Part shown: piece after piece, positions 8,775-17,768 of the stretch
Position numbering within the stretch: the first letter of the stretch is position 1
Layout of the letters: the number at the start of each line of letters is the position of its first letter
From: an uncultured Bacteroidales bacterium
GTDB taxonomy: Bacteria; Bacteroidota; Bacteroidia; Bacteroidales; Paludibacteraceae
Assembly: GCA_947164985.1 (NCBI GenBank)
Contig: CAMUYI010000005.1
Coordinates: forward strand, 84,199 to 148,198
Reading direction: 5' to 3'
Length of the DNA stretch: 64,000 nucleotides
Notes under the pieces: generated by a model
Told to the model about the DNA's origin: nothing
The model's database searches: none
The model's input: the letters and a program-made list of their open reading frames with translations, nothing else
Program-made: the position numbers and the translations under genes

Positions 8775-11700
8775 TTATTTAATGGTTTGACCCATTACAT
8801 TGTACATCTTCTCCCCCTTGATGATGAAGAGTTGACCGTCACGGAGGATCTTCACTGCCGGAGCATTTGCATCGACGTTGGTGATGTCCACAGTGCTCGT
8901 CGGAACGATGTAGAAGTAGCCACCAAATGCATTCCAATCATCGAAGTAGTCCGGACGGAAGTACATCGTGGTAGAACCAGCATGGTTATGATCTACCGTG
9001 TAGTTGTCACCCTTCGGGTACCAGTAGATAATCTGGTCGTTCTCCACATAAGCGACCTTAACTTGGTCGTTCTCAGCCATGTTAACTGTCAGCTGATACT
9101 CAGCCTCGTTATCCGGATTTGCAGCGAATTTCTTCTCAGCCGAGAGATCTTCTACGCTCCAAGCGTCAACGCCGCTGAAGTTGCCTACCAGGTAGTAACC
9201 ATTCTCCAGTACGTAAACCGGCTCTACATACTCGCCCCAGTAACCCGGGCAGTAGTCTTTACCTTCTTCCGGCCATCCGGAGATGGTAAAGATCATGGTC
9301 TGCTTGTCGATCAAGAGCTTGTCGGTATGGTTCCAGATGATGCTCTGATCTTCTATCGACGGAGCAGCAGCCTCACCATTGAAGCGTGCAAATCCGATGC
9401 TATCAGCAGCTGCAGGGATGTTTCCGACAACAGTGTCTGTACCAACGAACCAGTCGCTTACAACACCATCCTCCATCACTTCGCCTTCGTTCCAGGTAAC
9501 CGCAGCGAACTTAGCACCATCTACGTTCCAAACACCCGGAACGAGACGGATCTCAGTCATCGGAACAACCGGTTTCTCCGGGAAGAGTGCAACGAGCGAG
9601 TCGTTAGCGAAGAACCATGTGAAGGTATAGCTACCATCCACGTCTGCCTTGAGGGTCATGTTACCCTCTTCGTTACCAGCAACGATAGCAGTCGGATTCT
9701 CACGACTGATCGTACCTGCATTCGAACGCCATTCACCATTGATGAACATTTTGAATGCATAGTTGCCATGATGGATATCTTCGATCGTCAGGGAAGCAGA
9801 CTGTTTGTCAGCAGCCAATTCGAACGGAGTTTCGTTCCATTCCATGATCTCAAGACGAACAGAAGCGGTAGGATCCGGAGCAACGTACGCACCTACCAAT
9901 ACGGCGGTCAGCACGCTGTCAGCCGGGTTGAACGAGAAGCGGATCGTGTCGTTGAGCTTGATCTCAGCACCTGCGATAGGCAGCGCACCTTCGATCTCCT
10001 CATTGCTGTAGAACAGATTGTCCTCATCAGCAGCCTTGTCGTTGATGTTGATACCAATGCCTTTGTAAACGATGGTGTCGGTCAACCACAGGCCTTCTGC
10101 CTCCGTCAGTTTAACCCACTCCCAAGCCTCTGCGTACTTAGCATAGTACTCTTTCGGTGCCGGATTCTCTGCGATGAAGATGTTTCCTCCCCATTCCTTT
10201 TGATAAGTCGGGTTGAAGTAGATCGTCTTCGTACCTGCGCGGTTCGCATCAACTACATAGTTGTTGCCTTCCGGATACCAGTTCAGGAGTTGGTCATTCT
10301 CTACGTAAACCACTTTGAGCGAATCATCTGCAGCCAAAACAACGCTATCCAGGAAGAACTCACCTTCGGTCTCAGGGTTTGCCATGAACAGACGCTCAGC
10401 AGCCGGAGTCCAGTTGTACTGGTTACCGACGAGGTAGTAGCCATCTGTGAATTGAGGAACATATACGTAGAAGTCACCGATGAGTTTGAATACCTCGGGT
10501 TGCTCTTCGGCAGCCGGGATATAGATGATGGTCACAGGGCCAGCCTCGTTGAGACGGAAACCGATGCTGCGGTTCTGGTACTCATCCGGAAGTTCGATCA
10601 GACCGGCAGCGGTATCGGTAAGGTGACGGAAGTCACGATGGTTCTCCCATGTACCGTTGAGCGAGAGTCGCATGATATAGTTCACACCTGCTTTGAGGTT
10701 AAGAATGGTGGTATCGTTGAAGGAAGCGATAGCGTCCGGCGTCCAAGCCTTGTCGGCCGTTGCACCTGCATCTACTACAAATGCCGAGTCACCGATGAGG
10801 TAGTAGTTCGGTTTTGCCGGAGCTTCCGGGAAGGTAACTACGAGCGTACTATCAGCATATGTCCATGTGAACGTATATTCACCTGCTACATCAGTAATAA
10901 GTTTGATATTTTCACCGGTGTTAATTAAGTTTAGATGATCTACATGCGGATAGTCACGGTGCATCGTGAAGAGATCATCCTCACCGGCTCTTGAGAGCCA
11001 ATTGCCGTCGGAAACGACCTTAAGTTGATAGTGGTCGATACCGAGGTTGAGTGTCACACTTGCGCTAAGGCTATCCTCTGCGTTTGCCATCAAAACGGGC
11101 TCCTCCCAAGAGGTGAGCGAACCTGCGAGTTTAACTACCGGCAGAACGTTCTCTTCAGGTTGTTCCGGTTGCTCCGGAGTTTCGCCTGCAGCGCGAGCAA
11201 CAGAGAGGAGTGTAATAAACATACCGGTGTTACCATAACGACCGAGAAGGAGCGAATCCTGATCAGATGCCAAAGTATATTGCTGAACAATAGGATCAGC
11301 AGCAGAAGTACGACCATTGATCGTAGAAGCAGCATCCGAACGGAAGAGACGCGTTGCACCATCAGCAGCATATACATCTACTTGTGCGTACTTGGTATCG
11401 TCGTTATTGTTGAATACAGCAGCTACGCTGAGTACGTCACCAGCCTTGAAACTACCCTTAGCCGGTTTGATAGCGAGGTACTTGCCATCTGCATATACAT
11501 ACGAGCTACCGAACTTGATCGCAGGAACAGCATCGGTGTTGGCATGGATCTTAACAGTGGAGACTTCTACTCCAGAAGCACCAAGAATAGTAGTACCGAT
11601 TTCACCAGCCCAGTCGTAGATAGCGGCCTCAGCAGCTGCACCGGGAGCGGCTACCCATTGTTCGGTGGCGTGAACGTACATCTTGCCGTTGTACTCACCA

Positions 11701-12020
11701 ACACTTGTCCAAGAACTGATAGCCTCTTTCTCGCTTACCCAGTTATCGCCATCATACAGTTGGAATTGCATTTTACCTACTCCGTCGTACAGATCGGTGT
11801 ACGTGTAGGTATACACAGGATCGCCGTTGTAAGTGAGCTCTGTCAGCGTCATGTTGTACTGCTGCCAGTTGTCAGCGTCACCTTGGCGGTTGATGTTCAG
11901 CTTAACGGTCTTCGTGCCGATAGTTGCCTCCGATGCAGTATAATACACCGTGGTCTCGGTAGCAGCAAAGATAGCTACACTAAACATCGCCATCATCAAT
12001 AAAGAAAGAAATTTTCTCAT
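8775..12020 (-). CDS. large modular secreted protein with shared C-terminal tail (protein 1)
   Basis: A 1081-residue Sec-exported protein (signal MRKFLSLLMMAMFSVAIFAA). It is made of repeated beta-sandwich modules. Residues about 134-277 are nearly the same module as residues 24-166 of the protein at 13317. Two later modules start YYLVGNQYNWTP and YYLVGNFSGVDAWS, contain NWYPEGNNY or YWYPKGDNY, and resemble SusE/SusF-like or E-set carbohydrate-binding modules. The last about 33 residues (NVDANAPAVKILRDGQLF...YNVMGQTIK) match the tails of its three neighbours. No catalytic motif is seen. It is probably a cell-surface or secreted glycan-binding or adhesive protein, and follows the 12060 gene by 39 bp. 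Confidence 0.75.
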   Translation of the reverse strand: MRKFLSLLMMAMFSVAIFAATETTVYYTASEATIGTKTVKLNINRQGDADNWQQYNMTLTELTYNGDPVYTYTYTDLYDGVGKMQFQLYDGDNWVSEKEAISSWTSVGEYNGKMYVHATEQWVAAPGAAAEAAIYDWAGEIGTTILGASGVEVSTVKIHANTDAVPAIKFGSSYVYADGKYLAIKPAKGSFKAGDVLSVAAVFNNNDDTKYAQVDVYAADGATRLFRSDAASTINGRTSAADPIVQQYTLASDQDSLLLGRYGNTGMFITLLSVARAAGETPEQPEQPEENVLPVVKLAGSLTSWEEPVLMANAEDSLSASVTLNLGIDHYQLKVVSDGNWLSRAGEDDLFTMHRDYPHVDHLNLINTGENIKLITDVAGEYTFTWTYADSTLVVTFPEAPAKPNYYLIGDSAFVVDAGATADKAWTPDAIASFNDTTILNLKAGVNYIMRLSLNGTWENHRDFRHLTDTAAGLIELPDEYQNRSIGFRLNEAGPVTIIYIPAAEEQPEVFKLIGDFYVYVPQFTDGYYLVGNQYNWTPAAERLFMANPETEGEFFLDSVVLAADDSLKVVYVENDQLLNWYPEGNNYVVDANRAGTKTIYFNPTYQKEWGGNIFIAENPAPKEYYAKYAEAWEWVKLTEAEGLWLTDTIVYKGIGININDKAADEDNLFYSNEEIEGALPIAGAEIKLNDTIRFSFNPADSVLTAVLVGAYVAPDPTASVRLEIMEWNETPFELAADKQSASLTIEDIHHGNYAFKMFINGEWRSNAGTISRENPTAIVAGNEEGNMTLKADVDGSYTFTWFFANDSLVALFPEKPVVPMTEIRLVPGVWNVDGAKFAAVTWNEGEVMEDGVVSDWFVGTDTVVGNIPAAADSIGFARFNGEAAAPSIEDQSIIWNHTDKLLIDKQTMIFTISGWPEEGKDYCPGYWGEYVEPVYVLENGYYLVGNFSGVDAWSVEDLSAEKKFAANPDNEAEYQLTVNMAENDQVKVAYVENDQIIYWYPKGDNYTVDHNHAGSTTMYFRPDYFDDWNAFGGYFYIVPTSTVDITNVDANAPAVKILRDGQLFIIKGEKMYNVMGQTIK

Positions 12021-12059
12021 GATACTTTGATTTTTTAGTTAAACATTAATTAATTGAAT

Positions 12060-12917
12060 TTAAAAAATATAATGTGATACACCATTTGTGTCGTACATTT
12101 TTCCGTCTTTCTCTATCACGACTTGGTCGTTAATCAGGCGCTTGGTCGCCTTCTTAGCGGCATTGACATTGCCAACTCCGGTTTGAACCGGCGGCGCGGT
12201 TGTCGTAACGTGATAGAGGGTATTGTTGGTGCAGAGAATGCCTGCCGTGATATTCATAATACCTGACGAATATTCGCTGATGTTAGCTGTCAGGGAATAG
12301 ATCGTCTTCTCAGCGTTCGCTACTTCAAGACGGGTATGTGTATCTACGCAATCCGCATAGTTAAATTGGCCGGTTTTGTTTCTGCCACGAACCGTGATCT
12401 GCACATAGATACCATCTTCCGACATTCCGTAAAATACCTGCGACTGCATGCCCGTTAATTCGTATCCATTTTCGAACGTCCATGAGGGGATCACGACATT
12501 CACGGTCGTCTGCGCGGTAGGAACACCGGAGAAAAGTCTGATCTGATAGATTATGCCATCATTACCGGTGATCGTTCCCTCGAGCGTGTGAGAAGTGTTT
12601 GTTTCGGTGAGCGTGAGATTAGCGGCTACAAAGGTCACTTTCTTATACGGCGACTTAATTATAATAGAACTCCATTCCAGATCCAGATCTGCGAGCGTGT
12701 AAACTCCGGCTACTTGGGTGGTAATGTCACTCACAATATCGATCTCATACATCTCGTTCTCGACCTGAAACTCCCAATAGCCATCTGTCGCTATCTCGTT
12801 ATTAAAAGTCACTTCCGTATCGATGTCGATGATAATTGGATCTTGAGCTACTGCAGCTACTACAAAACCCCACAAAATTGCAAAACAAAGAGAGATTGTT
12901 CTTCCCATGGTATTCAA
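12060..12917 (-). CDS. secreted protein with shared C-terminal tail (protein 2)
   Basis: A 285-residue Sec-exported protein (signal up to about AAVAQ). Its two beta-rich halves resemble the C-terminal 230 residues of the 13317 protein (GYWEFQVENEMYEIDI versus GYWDIYAYNDQYKIEI; LCTNNTLYHVT versus LCYNNTLYKVT). It ends with the same type of tail (NVNAAKKATKRLINDQVVIE...GKMYDTNG). Promoter at 12991-13021. Function unknown. Confidence 0.7.
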   Translation of the reverse strand: MNTMGRTISLCFAILWGFVVAAVAQDPIIIDIDTEVTFNNEIATDGYWEFQVENEMYEIDIVSDITTQVAGVYTLADLDLEWSSIIIKSPYKKVTFVAANLTLTETNTSHTLEGTITGNDGIIYQIRLFSGVPTAQTTVNVVIPSWTFENGYELTGMQSQVFYGMSEDGIYVQITVRGRNKTGQFNYADCVDTHTRLEVANAEKTIYSLTANISEYSSGIMNITAGILCTNNTLYHVTTTAPPVQTGVGNVNAAKKATKRLINDQVVIEKDGKMYDTNGVSHYIF

Positions 12918-12990
12918 TTTATATTATGTTCTTTTATCTTTTATATTATGCTCTTTTATCTATCAATTGGTTAGAAACCAATTTTGCTTG

Positions 12991-13021
12991 CAAAATTACT
13001 ACAAAAATTTGACATATGCAA
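12991..13021 (-). promoter_or_regulatory. promoter of secreted proteins 2 and 1
   Basis: Minus strand -33 TTG (13019-13021, in CTTGCATATGTCAAA), 20-bp spacer, -7 TAATTTTG (12991-12998). A 70-nt leader follows and contains a duplicated TATTATGYTCTTTTATC segment. Confidence 0.75.
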
Positions 13022-13115
13022 GAAAAAAATAACATTTTTTTCAAATTTGGACATAGACGGGCGTTGGATTGGATGTGCGCGTTGGAAGATTTTCCGTGGA
13101 TAATACCGATTATAA

Positions 13116-13181
13116 CCTACTAATCACCTACTAATCACCTACTAATTACCTACTATAAACATACTAATCGCATACTATAAT
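13116..13181. repeat. six-unit 11-bp tandem array
   Basis: Six consecutive 11-bp units, CCTACTAATCA, CCTACTAATCA, CCTACTAATTA, CCTACTATAAA, CATACTAATCG and CATACTATAAT, in exact 11-bp phase. The array lies in the 399-bp gap 12918-13316 and is flanked by two copies of AGACGGGCG (from 13054 and 13183). Confidence 0.9.
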
Positions 13182-13185
13182 ACAG

Positions 13186-13251
13186 ACGGGCGAGTGAAGG
13201 AAGGGGTGTAGAGGAGGGGGGTGTAGAGGAAGGAGGGGAAGGGGAACAAAA
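13186..13251 (-). other. C/T-rich tract after a terminator (possible Rho-loading region)
   Basis: The plus strand is almost pure G/A with GTGTAGAGG repeats, so the minus-strand transcript that reads past the 13252-13278 hairpin would be C/U-rich and G-poor. Similar tracts lie after two other terminators (58510-58618 and 60190-60248). Confidence 0.4.
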
Positions 13252-13278
13252 AAAAGGACGCCCGACGGACGTCCTTTT
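13252..13278 (-). terminator. terminator of secreted protein 3
   Basis: AAAAGGACG/CGTCCTTTT stem with a 9-nt loop, 39 nt after the stop at 13317. The minus-strand side ends in a T run. Confidence 0.85.
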
Positions 13279-13316
13279 GAATTCGGCGGATAGGCCGAGA
13301 GTTTGAACGGGATATA

Positions 13317-15185
13317 TTATCTTACGACAGCGCCGTTTACATTGTAGGTCTTACCAGCTTTCTCGATAACAAGTTGTCCGTTAACGATACGCTTGATAGC
13401 CTCTACAGCAGCCTCTACATTGTTGATACCTTGTTGCTCTTCACCGATCTTCATCGTAACCTTATACAGCGTGTTGTTGTAGCACAACAGGTCAGCAGTA
13501 ATAGTGTAAGCGCCTTCGATAGCACCCGGAGTTACCGTGATTGCTGCAGTGTAGATTTGCTGAGTATTGCCGGCTGCATCTTTCAAACCGGAACCAACAT
13601 ATTTGTTATCCAGGTCATCCTCGGTGAACTCACCTTCGAAGCCAGCCTCAGTCCAGATAGCGAGTTGAACATACGTACTATCTTCTGCATAACCATAAAC
13701 TGCATACAGACCATATGTTGCATAACCTTCAAACAAAACACCCTTAGGGATGTTTACATTAACAGTCTGCTCAGCAACCGGATCTTTGTAGGTAAGATTG
13801 ACGTTGTAGATGTTATTATCATCACCAGTGAGTTGACCAGCTACATTAACAACACCATCAGTAATAGAGAGAACTACCTGACCAGCGGTGAAATGAACGG
13901 TATCGCCTTCAGCAGGAACGATATACGTATATTTAGCATCCAGATCATCAATTGTATAGGTACCGGCAGCCTCAGTGGTGTAGGTATTCGAGATCTCGAT
14001 TTTATATTGGTCATTGTATGCATAGATATCCCAATAACCATACGAAGCTATTGCGTCAGCATAGAGCACTTGGCCAGGGTTGGTCAGCGAGCTGATAGTT
14101 ATGTTGATTTCCTCACCCTCAGCTTCAGCTTCCTCAGCGGAGATGAAGTAAACTTGCGGGTTGCCTTTATAAGCAGAAACTACACCAATAATATCATACG
14201 TTTTACCAGCCTCAAAGGTATAAGCAAACTTGAAGTTATTATAGATAGTTACCGTATTTTCGCCCAAAACAGCCGGCAGACTGGTCTTGGCGTCAGCAGT
14301 AAACGCACCTTCAATGGAGAAGCCCGGAAGAATTACATACTTGTTCACGTCGCTTGCTTCAATAACGGCAGCCTGCGAAGGAGCCGGAGCTTCACCCGGA
14401 GTAGCTACGATAGCAGCAGCTTGGTCTGCGCTCGGTTTAACCTCATAAACGAGGGTCTGATAAATATCAACAACACCAGCGACACCAGAGAGGACATCAC
14501 CAGCCTGGAAATTATTGGTAAAGCCAGACGGCAGATAAATCAGCATAGAAGCTGTCTCGTCTTTCACCCAAACGTTAGCACCGTTGGAATAGGTTACAAC
14601 TACATCGTTGAGCAAGTCAACAACGTCATTCTTAGCCATGTTGTAAACCTCAGCGCAGGTAGTACCAGCAGGAGTAACCGGAGCAGCCTCACGAGTTACA
14701 GAGAGCAGGGTTACACACATAGCGGTGTTGCCATAACGACCGAGGAGGAGAGAGTCTTGGTCTGCCTCCAGAGTGTAGGTCTGAACGATGGGTTCAGCAG
14801 CAGAAGTACGACCATTGATCGTAGAAGCAGAGTCAGACAGCCAAATACGAGTGTCACCATTAGCAGCACGCAAATCTACCTGTGCGTACTTGGTATCATC
14901 TGCATTATTGAATACAATGGCTACACTAAGTACGTCACCAGCCTTGAAGCCACCCTCAGCCGGTTTGATAGAAAGATACTTACCATCTGCATATACGTAG
15001 GAATTACTGAACTTAATGCAGTTTACAGCATCGGTATTCGTGTGAATCTTAACGGTAGTAGCTTCTACACTTGTACCCATGGTTGAAGAACCAACGTTGT
15101 CAGCCCAGTTATAAACTGTTTCAACGTCTGCCATCATACTACCTGCGAAGAGCACGGCAGCAACAAAAGAAAAGAATTTTTTCAT
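13317..15185 (-). CDS. modular secreted protein with shared C-terminal tail (protein 3)
   Basis: A 622-residue Sec-exported protein (signal MKKFFSFVAAVLFAGSMMA). Residues 24-166 duplicate a module of protein 1. Residues about 175-350 hold two OB-like segments (TCAEVYNMAKNDVVDLLNDV..., VNKYVILPGFSIEGAF...). The C-terminal 230 residues are homologous to protein 2. The tail is NVEAAVEAIKRIVNGQLVIE...KTYNVNGAVVR. So this protein looks like a chimera of neighbouring modules. Function unknown, likely extracellular. No promoter is visible just upstream, so it may be transcribed through from protein 4. Confidence 0.75.
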   Translation of the reverse strand: MKKFFSFVAAVLFAGSMMADVETVYNWADNVGSSTMGTSVEATTVKIHTNTDAVNCIKFSNSYVYADGKYLSIKPAEGGFKAGDVLSVAIVFNNADDTKYAQVDLRAANGDTRIWLSDSASTINGRTSAAEPIVQTYTLEADQDSLLLGRYGNTAMCVTLLSVTREAAPVTPAGTTCAEVYNMAKNDVVDLLNDVVVTYSNGANVWVKDETASMLIYLPSGFTNNFQAGDVLSGVAGVVDIYQTLVYEVKPSADQAAAIVATPGEAPAPSQAAVIEASDVNKYVILPGFSIEGAFTADAKTSLPAVLGENTVTIYNNFKFAYTFEAGKTYDIIGVVSAYKGNPQVYFISAEEAEAEGEEINITISSLTNPGQVLYADAIASYGYWDIYAYNDQYKIEISNTYTTEAAGTYTIDDLDAKYTYIVPAEGDTVHFTAGQVVLSITDGVVNVAGQLTGDDNNIYNVNLTYKDPVAEQTVNVNIPKGVLFEGYATYGLYAVYGYAEDSTYVQLAIWTEAGFEGEFTEDDLDNKYVGSGLKDAAGNTQQIYTAAITVTPGAIEGAYTITADLLCYNNTLYKVTMKIGEEQQGINNVEAAVEAIKRIVNGQLVIEKAGKTYNVNGAVVR

Positions 15186-15218
15186 GATTAAAAATTAATT
15201 ATTATAAAATAATAAAAT

Positions 15219-15249
15219 AAGGAATGGGACGGAAAACGCCCCACTCCTT
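15219..15249 (-). terminator. terminator or attenuator after secreted protein 4
   Basis: Imperfect hairpin (AAGGAATGGGACG / CGCCCCACTCCTT, two mismatches, 5-nt loop), followed on the minus strand by a T/A-rich run. It may partly attenuate reading into protein 3. Confidence 0.65.
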
Positions 15250-15261
15250 GTATTAGTCGAA

Positions 15262-16539
15262 TTAGCGAACTACAGCACCTTGTGCGTTATAGATCACGCC
15301 GTTCTTATTGATGAGGAGTTGACCGTTCTCGAAGAACTTAACAGCCTTCTGCTCGGTAGCGGCATTCTCGATATTGGTCGGATAGAGTGCGCCCGGAGCC
15401 TTTGCATAAACAATGTAGCAGTTCTGATCCAACTCGTAAGTGGTATTATATAGTTTGTACTTACCTTGAGCTATAACGGTGTCGCCTACGTGGATTGCAT
15501 AACCATCAGCCGTAGCAACCTCGTTAAACTCAGCCCAAGCGGTACTTGTTGCATCATAAGCAGGATCGGTCACGGTAAACTTAACAGAACCGTTTGCAAG
15601 GCAGTTGTAGAACTCAAACTGGCCCTCAGCATCAGTAGCATCAGCTACATAGATGCAAGCAGAACCGTAGTTAGCGAAGTTTTTACCTTTGAGCTCAATT
15701 TTGGAAACAATACCACGAACTTTGATCTCTGTTCCATTAGTTAAGCCAGCAGCGATAGCCTCAGCAACTTCGTATTGAGGAACCACATAAGGAGCTACAA
15801 AGAAGTAGCCGTTAGCCCATTCAGTGTTGCCTTCCGGACGGAAGTAAACGTCATATTCACCAGCTTCGTTGATAACCCAGTTGTTACCCATACCTTCCGG
15901 ATACCAAGCATCGAGTACGCCATCAATAGCTTTGCGCACTTTGAGCTCGTCATTAGCAGCGAAGGTAAATCTCTTCATGAACTCACCACTTACAGCAGGA
16001 TTAGCAGCCAATTTGTAAGCTGCGTCGAGTGCCCAATTGTTCATCGAACCTACTACGTAGTACTCAACAACAGGGGCAACTTCGCCAGTCTCATAAGTAG
16101 CGCTCCACATCAAGAAACGTTTTTGAGTAGCGGTCGCGAAGGTAAAAGTAGCTCCTGCTTCAGCACCTGAAATAACAAAATCAAACTTGTAGGCACTTTC
16201 GTTAGCAACCGTAAAGGCTTTTTCCGACCCAGTAAAAGCGTCCTCTGCAGTAAGCGTGATAGATGCCGGAGTAATGGTAACACCGTCAGGAGCGGTGATG
16301 TTCAGTACAAGACCGTTAACACCTTTCCATGCAGCAGCATAAACGGTAAGAGAGGTAGCTCCAGCGCCAACAGTAACTGTCATGTCACCGCCTTTAGAGC
16401 CTGTACCTACTTTGATAGCGGGTTTGCTGTTTACGGTGAAATCGTCGTAGCCATTAGTACCCTTAGTCATCGTGGCATCAGCTGCAAACATGCTGCCTGC
16501 AAAAAGAACGGCAGCGATTAAAGAGAAGATTTTTCTCAT
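15262..16539 (-). CDS. secreted protein with E-set-like and OB-like modules (protein 4)
   Basis: A 425-residue Sec-exported protein (signal MRKIFSLIAAVLFAGSMFA). Residues about 20-150 form a beta-sandwich. Residues 158-250 form a module beginning YYVVGSMNNWALDAAYKLA with AWYPEG, like the E-set/CBM-type modules of protein 1. Residues 255-385 are an OB-like region (EIKVRGIVSKIELKG, HVGDTVIAQGKYKLYN). The tail is NIENAATEQKAVKFFENGQL...YNAQGAVVR. It is the first gene after the strong promoter at 16603. Probably surface or extracellular carbohydrate binding; this is inferred. Confidence 0.75.
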   Translation of the reverse strand: MRKIFSLIAAVLFAGSMFAADATMTKGTNGYDDFTVNSKPAIKVGTGSKGGDMTVTVGAGATSLTVYAAAWKGVNGLVLNITAPDGVTITPASITLTAEDAFTGSEKAFTVANESAYKFDFVISGAEAGATFTFATATQKRFLMWSATYETGEVAPVVEYYVVGSMNNWALDAAYKLAANPAVSGEFMKRFTFAANDELKVRKAIDGVLDAWYPEGMGNNWVINEAGEYDVYFRPEGNTEWANGYFFVAPYVVPQYEVAEAIAAGLTNGTEIKVRGIVSKIELKGKNFANYGSACIYVADATDAEGQFEFYNCLANGSVKFTVTDPAYDATSTAWAEFNEVATADGYAIHVGDTVIAQGKYKLYNTTYELDQNCYIVYAKAPGALYPTNIENAATEQKAVKFFENGQLLINKNGVIYNAQGAVVR

Positions 16540-16602
16540 GATGATTTAAAATTTATTAGTTAAACAAAAAGTTAGTTTGTTGTTGTTTTTCAAAAACCGG
16601 TG

Positions 16603-16634
16603 CAAAGTTACAACAAAAAAAGCATATATGCAAA
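16603..16634 (-). promoter_or_regulatory. promoter of secreted protein 4
   Basis: Minus strand -33 TTTG (16631-16634, in TTTGCATATATGC), 20-bp spacer, -7 TAACTTTG (16603-16610). Confidence 0.8.
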
Positions 16635-16645
16635 TTTATTTGCAA

Positions 16646-17683
16646 TTATTTTGATTTTTTATGTGCGACGATGAAAAGCTGGGCGGAATTGAAGAGGTTC
16701 TGCCAAATGATATACGCTGCTGCGCCCAGCGAAGACAAGGGATCGAGGAAGGTATTGGCCATCCAGACGCCGAGTGAGGTGTTCTTCTGTCCGAAAGCCT
16801 GACCGGCTGTGATGGACGAGACACCTGCCATGGTGGTCGGAGCGGCCGCAGGATTAATGAGTACATCCTGGTAGTCCGTACCCTTGCTTGGAGCGGGCAG
16901 ATAGTAGCCGATCAGTTTACCGAGACTGAACTGCAGCAGGCAGATAAAGAACGAACATACTAATAAAATTAGTATATTTGTCATTTGTGATTTGTAATTT
17001 GTAATTGTTGTTTCCGTGACTACAGCCGTCAATACGGTGATCGAGCAGACCCAGAGATAGAAAGGTACCACGGCGAGTTTAACGGGGAGCGTGAATTCGC
17101 GAGGGGCGGGCTTTTCGTTATGACGTGATGACGTGATGACGTCATGACGACGGTAATAGCAATTAAAGGCAGCTCTCACAGCCCACGCCAAGCAGAAAGG
17201 ACCTAATAATAGTGGGGCAATTCTTTGCAGAATCATTAAAAATGCACTCCAGAAACTCATGTCTGCCGCCGGATAGATGAGGGGGAAGGTCGCCGGCACG
17301 ATGATCGCTGTCGCGAAATTAGAGAGGAGGGTGAAAGTCGTGAGGTTCTGGATCGAGCCTCCCATCTTACCAGCAATGATCGGTGCGGCTGTCGCCGTAG
17401 GCATGATGAAACACATCAGCAGGCCCTGCGCCAAGATCGGATCGGACGTGAAATGAAGTACCAACGCATAGGTAGCGAAGGAGAAAAGCATTTGGGCAGC
17501 CAGCACGACGCCGTGCCATTTATGCAGCCGCAGATCCAACGGGTTTACCTTGCAAAAGGTAAAAAAGAGCATGCCGAAGATAAGCCACGGGAGGGTCGGT
17601 TTCAGCGGCAAGAAGAGTTTATAGCCCAGGGCTCCAATGAGCATACCGAGCCAGAGGGCGTTAGAATCGAAGAATTTTCTCAT
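16646..17683 (-). CDS. bile acid:sodium symporter-like transporter
   Basis: A 345-residue inner-membrane protein with about ten hydrophobic helices and BASS/SBF-type features: the Asn/Gly-rich GKMGGSIQNLTTFTLLSN and INPAAAPTTMAGVSSITAGQAFG repeats of the two halves. The substrate is not predictable (organic anion or 2-oxoacid). The loop after helix 6 is widened by two tandem repeats: an 8-bp repeat (17119-17154, encoding RRHDVITSSRH) and a heptamer repeat (16976-17010, encoding TITNYKSQMTN). Confidence 0.75.
   Translation of the reverse strand: MRKFFDSNALWLGMLIGALGYKLFLPLKPTLPWLIFGMLFFTFCKVNPLDLRLHKWHGVVLAAQMLFSFATYALVLHFTSDPILAQGLLMCFIMPTATAAPIIAGKMGGSIQNLTTFTLLSNFATAIIVPATFPLIYPAADMSFWSAFLMILQRIAPLLLGPFCLAWAVRAAFNCYYRRHDVITSSRHNEKPAPREFTLPVKLAVVPFYLWVCSITVLTAVVTETTITNYKSQMTNILILLVCSFFICLLQFSLGKLIGYYLPAPSKGTDYQDVLINPAAAPTTMAGVSSITAGQAFGQKNTSLGVWMANTFLDPLSSLGAAAYIIWQNLFNSAQLFIVAHKKSK
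17119..17154. repeat. 8-bp tandem repeat inside the transporter gene
   Basis: Units TGACGTGA, TGACGTGA, TGACGTCA, TGACGACG in frame, adding a charged loop. Confidence 0.75.
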
Positions 17684-17697
17684 TGACGATTGGACGA

Positions 17698-17751
17698 TTT
17701 ACGATTTTAAGATTATTCTTAGCCCCTACGGGGCACGATTTATTGACGATT
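17698..17751. repeat. 54-bp direct repeat, copy 1 (downstream of dusB)
   Basis: Identical over 54 bp to 18774-18827, with dusB between the two copies. It contains the palindrome GCCCCTACGGGGC and short GACGATT/TACGATT near-heptamers that continue on both sides. Confidence 0.92.
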
Positions 17752-17768
17752 AACGAATGATTGACGAT

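Noticed and set aside
8772..10928. Long plus-strand open frame opposite secreted protein 1
   Set aside because: It is antisense to a gene with a signal peptide, promoter and terminator, has no recognisable domain and reflects codon bias of the real strand.
13116..13181. 11-bp array considered as plasmid-type iterons or CRISPR
   Set aside because: No replication initiator gene nearby and no spacers; it lies between secreted-protein genes.
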